64,000 nt of DNA from Acidipila rosea (lineage in GTDB: Bacteria > Acidobacteriota > Terriglobia > Terriglobales > Acidobacteriaceae): assembly GCF_004339725.1 (NCBI RefSeq), contig NZ_SMGK01000001.1, positions 310,001-374,000 of the forward strand, written 5' to 3'. Made by a program: the position numbers and the translations under genes. The notes below the pieces were generated by a model. That model saw nothing but the letters and a program-made list of their open reading frames with translations, was not told the origin of the DNA and made no database searches. Positions 50,731 through 58,839 of this stretch are shown here, piece by piece; position 1 is the stretch's first letter, and every line of letters starts with the position of its first letter.

Positions 50731-53700
50731 ATGAGGAAGTTGCATCACGACATTAAGAGACTGACTGTAAAATTCCATGAAGTCCAGTGGTTCGGACTGT
50801 CATGGTCGATTGCACGAGCCATCAAAGCTCTATCACTGCTTGCTATTATCACGGCATCTGTTGCCTATGGCCAGTTCACGGCTGGAGTGCAGGGGAGTGT
50901 GCAGGACTCGACAGGAGCATCAATTCCCGGTGCGACGGTCACACTCACTAACAATGATAACCAGATTGCCCAGAGCACTACGAGCGACTCGAACGGTGTC
51001 TTCCGATTTGCCAGCCTGGGGCCTGGCAACTACACGGTTGCGGTGAGCGCCAAGGGCTTTTCCAGTGCGCAGACATCGATTACGCTCAACGCTGGTGAGA
51101 CAAGAAATGTTCCCCTCAGCCTGACCATTGGCCAGGTGAGCACAAATGTCACAGTCACCAGTCAGGCGCCGCTGCTGGATACCTCTGACAGTCGCAATCA
51201 ACAAACATTGGATCAGACTGCGCTTGAGAATCTACCACTGGCATCGCGGAATCCAACCGCACTGATCACCTTGACGCCCGGAGTTACAGGCCTCGGCGCG
51301 AGCACTGCTACAAACTTCAATCCTGAGAACTACGTCGACGCAAGCGCAAACGGCCGCGGACAGAACGGCAACATGTACGTGGTTGATGGACTCGACGTTA
51401 CCAGTAGCATCCGACCTGGCGTCGTAAATCTGACACCTAATGTCGATTCGCTCGCCGAGACAACTGTTCAGACGAACACCTACGATGTAGAGTATGGCCG
51501 TGCCAGCTCACTTCAGACGGTTATGTCTACTCGCGCCGGTACAGACCAGTATCATGGCTTTGCCAGCGAGTATTACACCTATCAGGGCTTGCAGGCGCGA
51601 GGGGAGTTTGGAGTTCCGCAGCCTCTGAAGCTTGCACCATATCACACCAACAATCTCTCCTTTGGAGTGGGTGGTCCGGTCATTCCGAAGCATAAGTTCT
51701 TTTTCTTTATCACTTATGAGCCATATCTCTCGCTGACCTCTAATGGCTCGTCACTGCAAACGTATGAAGATCCTGCTTTTGTGAACTTTGCCCAGTCTGT
51801 GCAGCCCAATAGTCCGGAAGTCAAGCTCTTAGCCAAGTATGCTCCCTCCAATGCAACCTTCCGCAATGTTCTTCAGACAGCAGAGCAGGCGTTTGGTCCA
51901 CAGGATCCAGTAGCAAACAAAGGCTGCGGCACGCCGAGTACGGATAACATTCCATGCGGTACAGCCGTCTTCGACCAGGGTAACTTCAACTCTTCGAGCT
52001 ATAACAATTCAAAGCAGTATAGCGTCCGCATAGATAAGTACTTTTCCAAGGATCGCGTGTATGGTCTTTTCTACCGCGACACTATCAAGACCGGCGGACC
52101 AGCCGTTCGTCCAGCCTTCAATACAACGAACAACTATTACACCTTTTCCTTGCAGGGAAACGAGACACACACCTTCTCTCCTTCAACTCTTAATGAAGCC
52201 TTCATGGGTTACAACCGCATCGAAGGATTTTCACCATCCTCAGGTCTTTTCACCGTACCGGTCGTCAATGTAACGGGGTTGGGCGTGGGCTTCGGTGACG
52301 GATTCGCATTAGGCGACTATATCCAACACAGCTACCACTGGCGAGACGTGCTCACTCATATACAAGGAGCTCACACAATCAAAGCTGGTTATGAAGGATG
52401 GCATGGCGATGATCTCGCCTACTTCGCCGGCGCCTATGGACAGCCAACGATCAACTACACGAACATGATCGATCTGATCAATGACAATCCTTACAGCGAA
52501 TCTGGCCTTGCATACAATCCTGTTACAGGTAAGCCGGCCGACCGCAACTATGGTTATCAGGAAACAACAGGTGGCGGATTTATTGAAGATACCTGGAAGA
52601 CTACGCGAAAACTGACGTTGAACTATGGCATTCGCTATGACAATTTTGGCAATCCATATGTGGCGCTCAAAGGGACAGTGCTGGCCAATTTCCACACAGG
52701 TAATGGGGCAGCCTTTGCTGATCGAATCGCGAATGGAGTCATGACGCAGCAGAATCACGTCTTCAATCATGATCTCAATTGGAACTTCAGCCCACGCGGT
52801 GGCTTTGCCTATGATCCATTCGGCGATGGTGCATGGGTGGTTCGCGGCGGCATCGGCCTGTATCACGACTTCTTCACTCTAGGAAATGCAGAGAACGGAC
52901 TTGGGTCAAACCCGCCTGGCCCCATTGTGCCTACCTTCTACAACAATGGTTCGACCGCAGCACCTATCTTCGGCTACGGAACGCAGAATACCTATCCCTT
53001 TGGCTTCCCCTATCCGGCTTTTCAGGGTAGGCCGCTGGATGCAAAAGGAGGTATTGTGGGCGCCCAGATTGGGGTTGGTGGAGTGGACGTGAATCTCAAA
53101 TCTCCGTCCACCTTGAACTGGTCTCTGACTGTTGAACATGCAATCACGCGTGACATGGTGGCAAGCATCGGTTACGTTGGCTCGCATTCGCAGGATCTTG
53201 TGACCGGAGGAGGTAATGAGAACGCAACATCCTATGGAAATGACGTGAATGCATTTTCCGGGGATTTGATAGCCCATCCCAACTTCACATCCTCTGGAGC
53301 ATATAGCGGCTCTGGCACGCAAACCCGTCTCAATACAAGCTTCGGCGGAATGACTTACTCGTTCAATGGAGCCATCGCTAACTACCAGGCTTTGATTCTG
53401 GCGGTGAAAGGCCGATTTGCCCGACGCGGCTTTGTAACTGCCTCTTACACACATGGCAAGTCGATGGATGATTGGCAGAATTACCCTATCGCATATCCCT
53501 ATAGCCAGTTTTATGCACCGTCGCCATGGGATGTGCCCAATCGGTTCTCGCTGGGTCTCAGCTATCTTCTTCCAGGCGATAAGCTGTCAAACAGCCTTGC
53601 ACGACATGTTCTTGGGGGATGGACTGTGGCAGGCACAACCGTGCTGCAATCCGGATATCCATTCACTGTAACGACGAATGCTCCCCTCGCTGTAAGTACG

Positions 53701-54189
53701 ACTGCAGCAGATGGAGCAGTGCTTACCTCTGCTAATTATCAGGCGGAGCAGGCAGCGGGGAATCTGCGCTTTGCTCCGGGTAGCGGCGACTTCAACGCTG
53801 ACGGTGACAACAACGATTATCCAAGCGTGACCAGTTACAAGCAAAAGCATAGCCGTAAAGACTACGAAGTCGGTCATGGAATCTTCCCAACATGTCCCGG
53901 CGGCGTGCTTCCCTGCGGCCAGTTTGTCCTGCCACAGTTGGGCCAGGAGGGGAATCAGACGCCCAACCAATTCCGCGATCCTGGCTACGCCGATACTGAC
54001 TTAACCCTCAAGAAGGTGACCCGGATATGGGAAGGTATCAACCTTGAGCTTCGCCTGGATACTTTCAATCTGTTTAATCGCGTCAACCTGAACGGGGTAG
54101 ATACGAATCTGCCGGATGGCAGCTTTGGGCAGTCGTCATCCACGAATCCGCCGCGCAATATGCTTCTGGGGGCGCGATTGGACTTCTAG
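50731..54189 (+). CDS. TonB-dependent receptor, Oar-like, with carboxypeptidase-regulatory-like domain
   Basis: Complete outer-membrane receptor of 1152 residues. A long N-terminus leads to a signal segment (AIKALSLLAIITASVAYGQF, about 32-51). The carboxypeptidase-regulatory-like domain is at about 52-135 (GVQGSVQDSTGASIPGATVT, GVFRFASLGPGNYTVAVSAK). The plug has VTVTSQAPLLDTSDSRNQQT, NMYVVDGLDVTSSIRPG, VMSTRAGTDQYHGFASEYYT and NLSFGVGGPV. The barrel ends NMLLGARLDF with a terminal Phe, as outer-membrane porin-like barrels do. GAGAGG precedes the ATG at a good distance. It is divergent from the three-component sensor and followed by a hairpin and a TPR gene, matching the layout of the 29928-33449 receptor operon. 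Ligand probably an oligosaccharide. Confidence 0.92.
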   Translation: MRKLHHDIKRLTVKFHEVQWFGLSWSIARAIKALSLLAIITASVAYGQFTAGVQGSVQDSTGASIPGATVTLTNNDNQIAQSTTSDSNGVFRFASLGPGNYTVAVSAKGFSSAQTSITLNAGETRNVPLSLTIGQVSTNVTVTSQAPLLDTSDSRNQQTLDQTALENLPLASRNPTALITLTPGVTGLGASTATNFNPENYVDASANGRGQNGNMYVVDGLDVTSSIRPGVVNLTPNVDSLAETTVQTNTYDVEYGRASSLQTVMSTRAGTDQYHGFASEYYTYQGLQARGEFGVPQPLKLAPYHTNNLSFGVGGPVIPKHKFFFFITYEPYLSLTSNGSSLQTYEDPAFVNFAQSVQPNSPEVKLLAKYAPSNATFRNVLQTAEQAFGPQDPVANKGCGTPSTDNIPCGTAVFDQGNFNSSSYNNSKQYSVRIDKYFSKDRVYGLFYRDTIKTGGPAVRPAFNTTNNYYTFSLQGNETHTFSPSTLNEAFMGYNRIEGFSPSSGLFTVPVVNVTGLGVGFGDGFALGDYIQHSYHWRDVLTHIQGAHTIKAGYEGWHGDDLAYFAGAYGQPTINYTNMIDLINDNPYSESGLAYNPVTGKPADRNYGYQETTGGGFIEDTWKTTRKLTLNYGIRYDNFGNPYVALKGTVLANFHTGNGAAFADRIANGVMTQQNHVFNHDLNWNFSPRGGFAYDPFGDGAWVVRGGIGLYHDFFTLGNAENGLGSNPPGPIVPTFYNNGSTAAPIFGYGTQNTYPFGFPYPAFQGRPLDAKGGIVGAQIGVGGVDVNLKSPSTLNWSLTVEHAITRDMVASIGYVGSHSQDLVTGGGNENATSYGNDVNAFSGDLIAHPNFTSSGAYSGSGTQTRLNTSFGGMTYSFNGAIANYQALILAVKGRFARRGFVTASYTHGKSMDDWQNYPIAYPYSQFYAPSPWDVPNRFSLGLSYLLPGDKLSNSLARHVLGGWTVAGTTVLQSGYPFTVTTNAPLAVSTTAADGAVLTSANYQAEQAAGNLRFAPGSGDFNADGDNNDYPSVTSYKQKHSRKDYEVGHGIFPTCPGGVLPCGQFVLPQLGQEGNQTPNQFRDPGYADTDLTLKKVTRIWEGINLELRLDTFNLFNRVNLNGVDTNLPDGSFGQSSSTNPPRNMLLGARLDF

Positions 54190-54208
54190 ACGTCGAGCAG
54201 AGCTAGTA

Positions 54209-54249
54209 GAAGGGCTGTGCAAGGGGAAGCGTGACTTGCACAGCCCTTC
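54209..54249 (+). terminator. Long hairpin between TonB receptor and TPR gene
   Basis: A 14-bp perfect stem: GAAGGGCTGTGCAA (54209-54222) pairs with TTGCACAGCCCTTC (54236-54249) around a 13-nt loop, 20 bp after the receptor stop. No T-run follows, so it may be a partial terminator or an mRNA-stabilising element that lets receptor and TPR transcripts differ in level. Confidence 0.65.
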
Positions 54250-54370
54250 CCGTATTAGTGGGACTGAGTGGATGACCACATGCGGTTCCCGACGTATGCT
54301 AGAGCGAAGGTATCCTTCCTGCTTATATAATCTCGACATCCTGGGTATCACGAAGCCGGCCGTCGTAACA

Positions 54371-55906
54371 ATGCTCAAGTGTGAAGCACAAAGAATGGGT
54401 AGAGAAGCGAACGCACTTCGAGGTTATGCCCTTGTGCTGCTCCTCTTTGCCATGCTCTCCATCCCATATTCCTTTGCTTCCCAGCCCGGTCCAGAGAGAT
54501 CGCCAGTTGCTGACGTGGTCACCGCCCTTCGTGCCCGCAACTTCGACGAGGCTTTAACCCAGTCAGCAGCAGCGCTGAAGACGAGCCCTGGCGACAAACG
54601 CCTGTGGGCTCTGCGAGCTATGGCCTATGCGGGAAAAGGGGAAGACTCTTTAGCACTGGGGTCCTATCAGCACGCGCTCAAGCTTGATGGCGCTTATCTG
54701 CCTGCCTTGGAAGGCGCTGCTCAGATCCAATTTAAGCGGGGCAGTCCAGAGGCGAAGCATTTGCTTCTGGAGGTACTCAGACAGCGTCCCGACGATGAGA
54801 CATCGCATGCCATGCTGGGCTTTATGGAGTATCGGGAGCATGATTGCGAGCATGCAGTTGCTGATTTTCAGAAAGGACTACAGGCGGTCGTGAGGCAGCC
54901 AAACGCACTGGGCGCCTACGGAGCGTGTCTCGTGATCGAAGGTCGCTACCAGGATTCTCTGCAGATATTTGAGCGTGCGTTGGCGCTGGCCCCTGATATG
55001 GAAGAGCTTCGGCTTAATTATGCAGTTGCCCAGTGGAAGGCAGATCGTCCGCAGGAAGCTCTTGCGACCTTGCAGCCGGCGATCGAGTCGACCTCAGCAA
55101 CGGCAAGTACACTGCTCCTCGCGGCAAATATTTACGAGTCTACTAACGACACCTCACATGCTGTGGAGTTGATAAGAAGGGCTATTCTTCAGTCGCCGAA
55201 GGATGTGGAGGCATATCTCGACTTTGCTTCCCTTTGTTACGATCACGGCTCGATGCAGGTTGGTATCGATTACCTCAACGCAGGACTGACACAGTTGCCG
55301 CGTGAAGGGCGACTCTATCTAGCGCGTGGCATACTTTACGCGCAGCTTGGCAAATTTCGCGAGGCGACGGCTGACTTTGATATCGCGAACCGCATCGATC
55401 CAAACCTGTCCTTCCCTGGTGTTGCTGAAGGACTGGTCGAATCGCAGGAACATAAATCAGGCGAGGCGCTGAGCAGTTTTCGTGCTGCAGCGAAGGCTCA
55501 CCCCAACGACGCCTTGACGCAATATCTCTTCGCCGAGGCACTTTCGGAAGAGGGCAAATCTCCGGGCACGCCTGAATATAAAGAGGAAGTCGCAGCCGCT
55601 GAACGCGCAGCCCGTCTCGATCCAAAGATGGTTGCAGCCCACGACCTGCTCGCCAAGATCTATCTCCAAGACGGCCGGAGTCAATTGGCAATTAAAGAAT
55701 CGCGCGCCGCTCTTTCTGTCGACCCTCAGGATCAGCAAGCACTTTACCATCTAATCCTGACGCTTCGGAAAACGGACCAGAAAGAGGAGATTCCACAGCT
55801 CCTGGAACAATTGACGAAGCTACGAGCTAATACAAAGTCCGAAGCAGTACAGCATAGACGCTACAAACTGGAAGAGATGCCTGTCACATCATCACCGACT
55901 CAGTAG
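54371..55906 (+). CDS. Exported TPR-repeat protein, paired with TonB receptor
   Basis: About 511-residue tetratricopeptide-repeat protein with a signal peptide (LRGYALVLLLFAMLSIPYSFASQ). At least eight TPR-like units follow, such as ARNFDEALTQSAAALKTSPG, EDSLALGSYQHALKLDGAYL, GRYQDSLQIFERALALAPDM, GKFREATADFDIANRIDPNL and GRSQLAIKESRAALSVDPQD. It lies downstream of the TonB receptor beyond a long hairpin, in the same arrangement as the receptor/TPR pair at 28298-33449. Start 54371 is chosen; ATG 54395, with GAAG upstream, is equally possible. The frame is open further upstream, but that part overlaps the receptor's 3' end and the hairpin and is not protein-like. Role inferred as periplasmic adaptor. 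Confidence 0.82.
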   Translation: MLKCEAQRMGREANALRGYALVLLLFAMLSIPYSFASQPGPERSPVADVVTALRARNFDEALTQSAAALKTSPGDKRLWALRAMAYAGKGEDSLALGSYQHALKLDGAYLPALEGAAQIQFKRGSPEAKHLLLEVLRQRPDDETSHAMLGFMEYREHDCEHAVADFQKGLQAVVRQPNALGAYGACLVIEGRYQDSLQIFERALALAPDMEELRLNYAVAQWKADRPQEALATLQPAIESTSATASTLLLAANIYESTNDTSHAVELIRRAILQSPKDVEAYLDFASLCYDHGSMQVGIDYLNAGLTQLPREGRLYLARGILYAQLGKFREATADFDIANRIDPNLSFPGVAEGLVESQEHKSGEALSSFRAAAKAHPNDALTQYLFAEALSEEGKSPGTPEYKEEVAAAERAARLDPKMVAAHDLLAKIYLQDGRSQLAIKESRAALSVDPQDQQALYHLILTLRKTDQKEEIPQLLEQLTKLRANTKSEAVQHRRYKLEEMPVTSSPTQ

Positions 55907-55999
55907 TTTCTTCGTCGGATAGCTTTTTTCGAGTGTGAATCATGGCAAAACTATCTATGGATAGCCTATGGCGTTACTGCTCCTGACCATTCGTCTGTT

Positions 56000-57166
56000 T
56001 TATCCGTGTCTCAGGAGTGCAGCTACATCTTTGAAGCCTTCATGGGCAGAGGTTTCGGCAAAGAGAATCTCGGCGCCACTGAGAAGGGCCTGCCGTATGA
56101 TGCCCTCTTCCGCGGGGATGTCGAGGAGGTCACTGCTGCCACAGAAGGCACAAGCCTGAACAGAATCTGGCATCATGTGCCCGCAGGCACTGCACTCGTG
56201 AATCGATTGGGCAGACTGCATGCCTAGAACTACCTTTTGCGCACCGGCCTCTGCCAAAATCTGCAGCACCTGCTCTACTCCATAGGAACCGCGGGATGGG
56301 GTTTCACTGATTTCCTGTAAGAGTGTGTCTACGCGCGCCCGTTGGCTTGCTTCGAAAAGTGGCCTGGCGATCTGCAGTATTTCAGCGGCGCTTGCTGCAA
56401 AACTCGGAAGGTGAAACCGTCCGATCAAGACACTCTTTTCAAGGGCCGCGAACTGTGGCTCGATTTCACCCCATAGATCTTCGCGACATCCGATGACCAG
56501 ACGGCCGATCCTCTGCTTCGACAGAAATTGCTGCAGCTGTTGCAACAGTTCTTTGAAGTATGTCTTTTCGAGTTCTCTTTGACCTCCTTCGATATGTTTT
56601 GACCAGCCTACGCGCGAGTCTTCAGCATGCAGGCTCAGATCTTCATTCGAGGCTTGCTCAGGTACTTCGTGGATTTCAGTGCCGCGAACGACAAAGACCC
56701 TGGCTTTTCCACTTTCAAGCAAGACGACAGAATAAGGCGCCATCGATTGCACTGCTCGCATTAGAGGCGCGAGATGAAAGCGTTGATCAAGGTACAAGGA
56801 GCTTTGCGGACTGATTACCGGCAGATCCAGTTGCTGCCATACATGCATGCTCCGATCTGCAAAGACTATATGCAGGCGATTGGGAGTAAGTCGGATCTCC
56901 TCGGCGAGGGCAAGAAGATCCGCGAGGTCATGCGATAGTGGAGCGGATGCCGATCCTGTGGGAAGGCCATTCATTTTCTCCTGGATAAGTCCCCTGATGG
57001 CGATCAGTTCCTCTCGATGAGCTTTACTGGCAGTCGTGGTGTGGCTGAAGTAAAACGACACGGCGTTGCCCAGCGGATCGCGAAGCTTCGCCAAGGCTTG
57101 AAGATCCTGTGGTGTAACCGAAGTACTGGATTCCAGGCGGGCGGTGAGATCTGTGGCAGCTTTCAC
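56000..57166 (-). CDS. Bacterial archaeo-eukaryotic release-factor-like protein (baeRF family 10 type)
   Basis: 388-residue protein resembling the bacterial eRF1/Pelota-like (baeRF) families, thought to act on stalled ribosomes. An N-terminal alpha/beta part (1-140) is followed by the domain-2-like region YSVVLLESGKARVFVVRG (about 145-162) and HIEGGQRELEKTYFKELLQQ, whose GGQ at 194-196 sits where the peptidyl-hydrolysis GGQ of eRF1 lies. The C-terminal L7Ae-like domain (RVDTLLQEISETPSRGSYGV ... KVVLGMQSA) carries a zinc ribbon with Cys325, 328, 339 and 342 (CSACGHMMPDSVQACAFC). Divergent from the phosphoribosyltransferase-hydrolase gene; a CRP/FNR-like palindrome lies 56 bp upstream of its start. 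Whether the GGQ is functional is unknown. Confidence 0.75.
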   Translation of the reverse strand: MKAATDLTARLESSTSVTPQDLQALAKLRDPLGNAVSFYFSHTTTASKAHREELIAIRGLIQEKMNGLPTGSASAPLSHDLADLLALAEEIRLTPNRLHIVFADRSMHVWQQLDLPVISPQSSLYLDQRFHLAPLMRAVQSMAPYSVVLLESGKARVFVVRGTEIHEVPEQASNEDLSLHAEDSRVGWSKHIEGGQRELEKTYFKELLQQLQQFLSKQRIGRLVIGCREDLWGEIEPQFAALEKSVLIGRFHLPSFAASAAEILQIARPLFEASQRARVDTLLQEISETPSRGSYGVEQVLQILAEAGAQKVVLGMQSAQSIHECSACGHMMPDSVQACAFCGSSDLLDIPAEEGIIRQALLSGAEILFAETSAHEGFKDVAALLRHG

Positions 57167-57221
57167 AAAGCACCTCGAGATGATTTCTGGCGCAAGCTTA
57201 CCGCTCTTCTTCGGGGCATGA

Positions 57222-57237
57222 TGTGATGCAAGTCACC
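57222..57237. promoter_or_regulatory. CRP/FNR-like half-site pair upstream of the baeRF gene
   Basis: TGTGATGCAAGTCACC fits the CRP/FNR-family pattern TGTGA-N6-TCACA except for the last base. It lies 56 bp upstream of the minus-strand baeRF start. Candidate binding site; regulator not in the window. Confidence 0.5.
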
Positions 57238-57320
57238 CATGAGGAAAAGTTGGCCTGAGGAACCAAGCAAACTCCGGGAGCATACGGACACCTTCATGTT
57301 GCGGATCAGTCCTGCGGCAA

Positions 57321-57336
57321 AGTGACGCGCGTCACT
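57321..57336. promoter_or_regulatory. Perfect 16-bp palindrome, CRP/FNR-like, upstream of the PRTase-hydrolase gene
   Basis: AGTGACGCGCGTCACT is a perfect 16-bp palindrome fitting xGTGA-N6-TCACx. Its centre lies about 85 bp upstream of the plus-strand start at 57414. With the similar site at 57222 it suggests one CRP/FNR-type factor controls both divergent transcripts. Confidence 0.6.
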
Positions 57337-57413
57337 GTATTCAGCCCCGTTGGAGCGTATTTATCTCAGAAGAAGAGAGTTGTAGCACGGGTTGGAATTG
57401 TCGAGGTAAATCC

Positions 57414-58808
57414 ATGATCTTTAAGAATCGACAGGATGCGGGACGGCAGTTAGCAAAGGAGCTTTCAGAGTATGCAGGGCTGGAAGATGTAATCGTGCTT
57501 GGAGTTCCTCGCGGAGGAATTCCCGTAGCATACGAAATCGCTCGCGAGCTAAATACGCGGCTGGATGTATTTCTATCCCGAAAGCTTGGAGTTCCGGGGC
57601 AGGAGGAGCTTGCCTTTGGTGCAATTGCCGCAGGGGATGGCCGCTATCTGGATGAAAGGATTATTCAGGCCGCCGGAATCTCCGGAGCACAGATAGAGCG
57701 CATTACACAGGCCACAAAAGAAAGGCTGGAAACGCGCGCGCTGCTCTATCGCGGTAGCAAGGCGCCTCTCAATGTCGAGAGCCGGACCGTCATTCTTGTT
57801 GACGATGGTATAGCGACAGGGGCAAGCATTTTTGCAGCTATTCGCGCTTTGCGCGAAATGAAGCCGAAGAGGCTGGTGATCGCAGTTCCAGTGGCGCCGG
57901 TTTCAACCTGCAACTGGCTCCGCCCATTGGTGGATGAACTGGTTGTGTTGTATACCCCGAAGGATTTCTATGCGGTGGGCCAGTTTTACGACTCGTTTTC
58001 GCAGGTCTCCGATGAGGAGGTGATCGAGTTATTGAGGCTGGCTGAAAAGGTGGCCAAGGAAAGTCCGGGTGAGGATTGTCCCGAGGATGAGGGTGTGAGT
58101 GCCACCCAGAAGGCTCCCTTGTATCTGCATCAACGCGAAATATCGATCAAAGCCGGTGAACTTCAGTTGGAGGGCATCCTAAGCGTCCCCCATAGAGCGA
58201 AGGGGCTAGTGTTGTTTGCTCACGGGAGCGGCAGCAGTCGTCACAGTCCAAGAAATCAATTCGTAGCTGAGGAACTGCACTCTCATGGTCTGGCAACTTT
58301 ACTGTTTGACCTTTTGACGCACGAGGAAGAAGTTGTTGACCGGGTTACTGCCGAACTTCGCTTTGACATTGGCTTGCTGGCAGGGCGGCTAGTTGATGTG
58401 ACTTTATGGGTAACTCAGAACAAAGACGTCAACAATCTTCCTATCGGCTACTTCGGGGCCAGTACAGGAGCTGCAGCGGCCCTGGTAGCGGCTGCGCGTC
58501 TACCTAAGTTGATATCTGCTGTGGTCTCTCGCGGAGGGCGGCCGGACCTGGCAGGAGAAAGTCTGGGCAGTGTGAGGGCACCTACCCTGCTTATCGTTGG
58601 AGGCCTGGATGAAATTGTCATTAGCCTCAACAGGCAGGCCCTGGCCAAACTGAAATGCCCGGATAAGGATCTCATTTTGATACCGGGAGCAACGCACCTT
58701 TTTGAGGAGCGCGGCACGCTTGAGCAGGTGGCACGGATAACTGCAGAGTGGTTTGTGCGCTATCTGGCACAGAGCGGCAAACTGCAGAACATCCGGGAAA
58801 CGGCCTGA
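57414..58808 (+). CDS. Phosphoribosyltransferase - alpha/beta hydrolase fusion protein
   Basis: 464-residue two-domain protein. The N-terminal phosphoribosyltransferase (1-215) has VIVLGVPRGGIPVAYEIARE and the PRPP loop TVILVDDGIATGASIFAA (about 125-142). A short acidic linker is followed by an alpha/beta hydrolase (about 240-455) of the dienelactone-hydrolase type. This domain has VLFAHGSGSSRHSPRN, the nucleophile elbow GYFGASTGAAAAL (Ser), IVGGLDEIVI (Asp) and PGATHLFEE (His). Such fusions are known next to erythromycin-esterase-like genes in stress or dormancy clusters, as here. Substrates are unknown. It precedes the esterase-like gene by 31 bp and has a CRP/FNR-like palindrome upstream. 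Confidence 0.85.
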   Translation: MIFKNRQDAGRQLAKELSEYAGLEDVIVLGVPRGGIPVAYEIARELNTRLDVFLSRKLGVPGQEELAFGAIAAGDGRYLDERIIQAAGISGAQIERITQATKERLETRALLYRGSKAPLNVESRTVILVDDGIATGASIFAAIRALREMKPKRLVIAVPVAPVSTCNWLRPLVDELVVLYTPKDFYAVGQFYDSFSQVSDEEVIELLRLAEKVAKESPGEDCPEDEGVSATQKAPLYLHQREISIKAGELQLEGILSVPHRAKGLVLFAHGSGSSRHSPRNQFVAEELHSHGLATLLFDLLTHEEEVVDRVTAELRFDIGLLAGRLVDVTLWVTQNKDVNNLPIGYFGASTGAAAALVAAARLPKLISAVVSRGGRPDLAGESLGSVRAPTLLIVGGLDEIVISLNRQALAKLKCPDKDLILIPGATHLFEERGTLEQVARITAEWFVRYLAQSGKLQNIRETA

Positions 58809-58839
58809 GCTAACTGTTAGCGAAAAGCCGGGAGTGATT

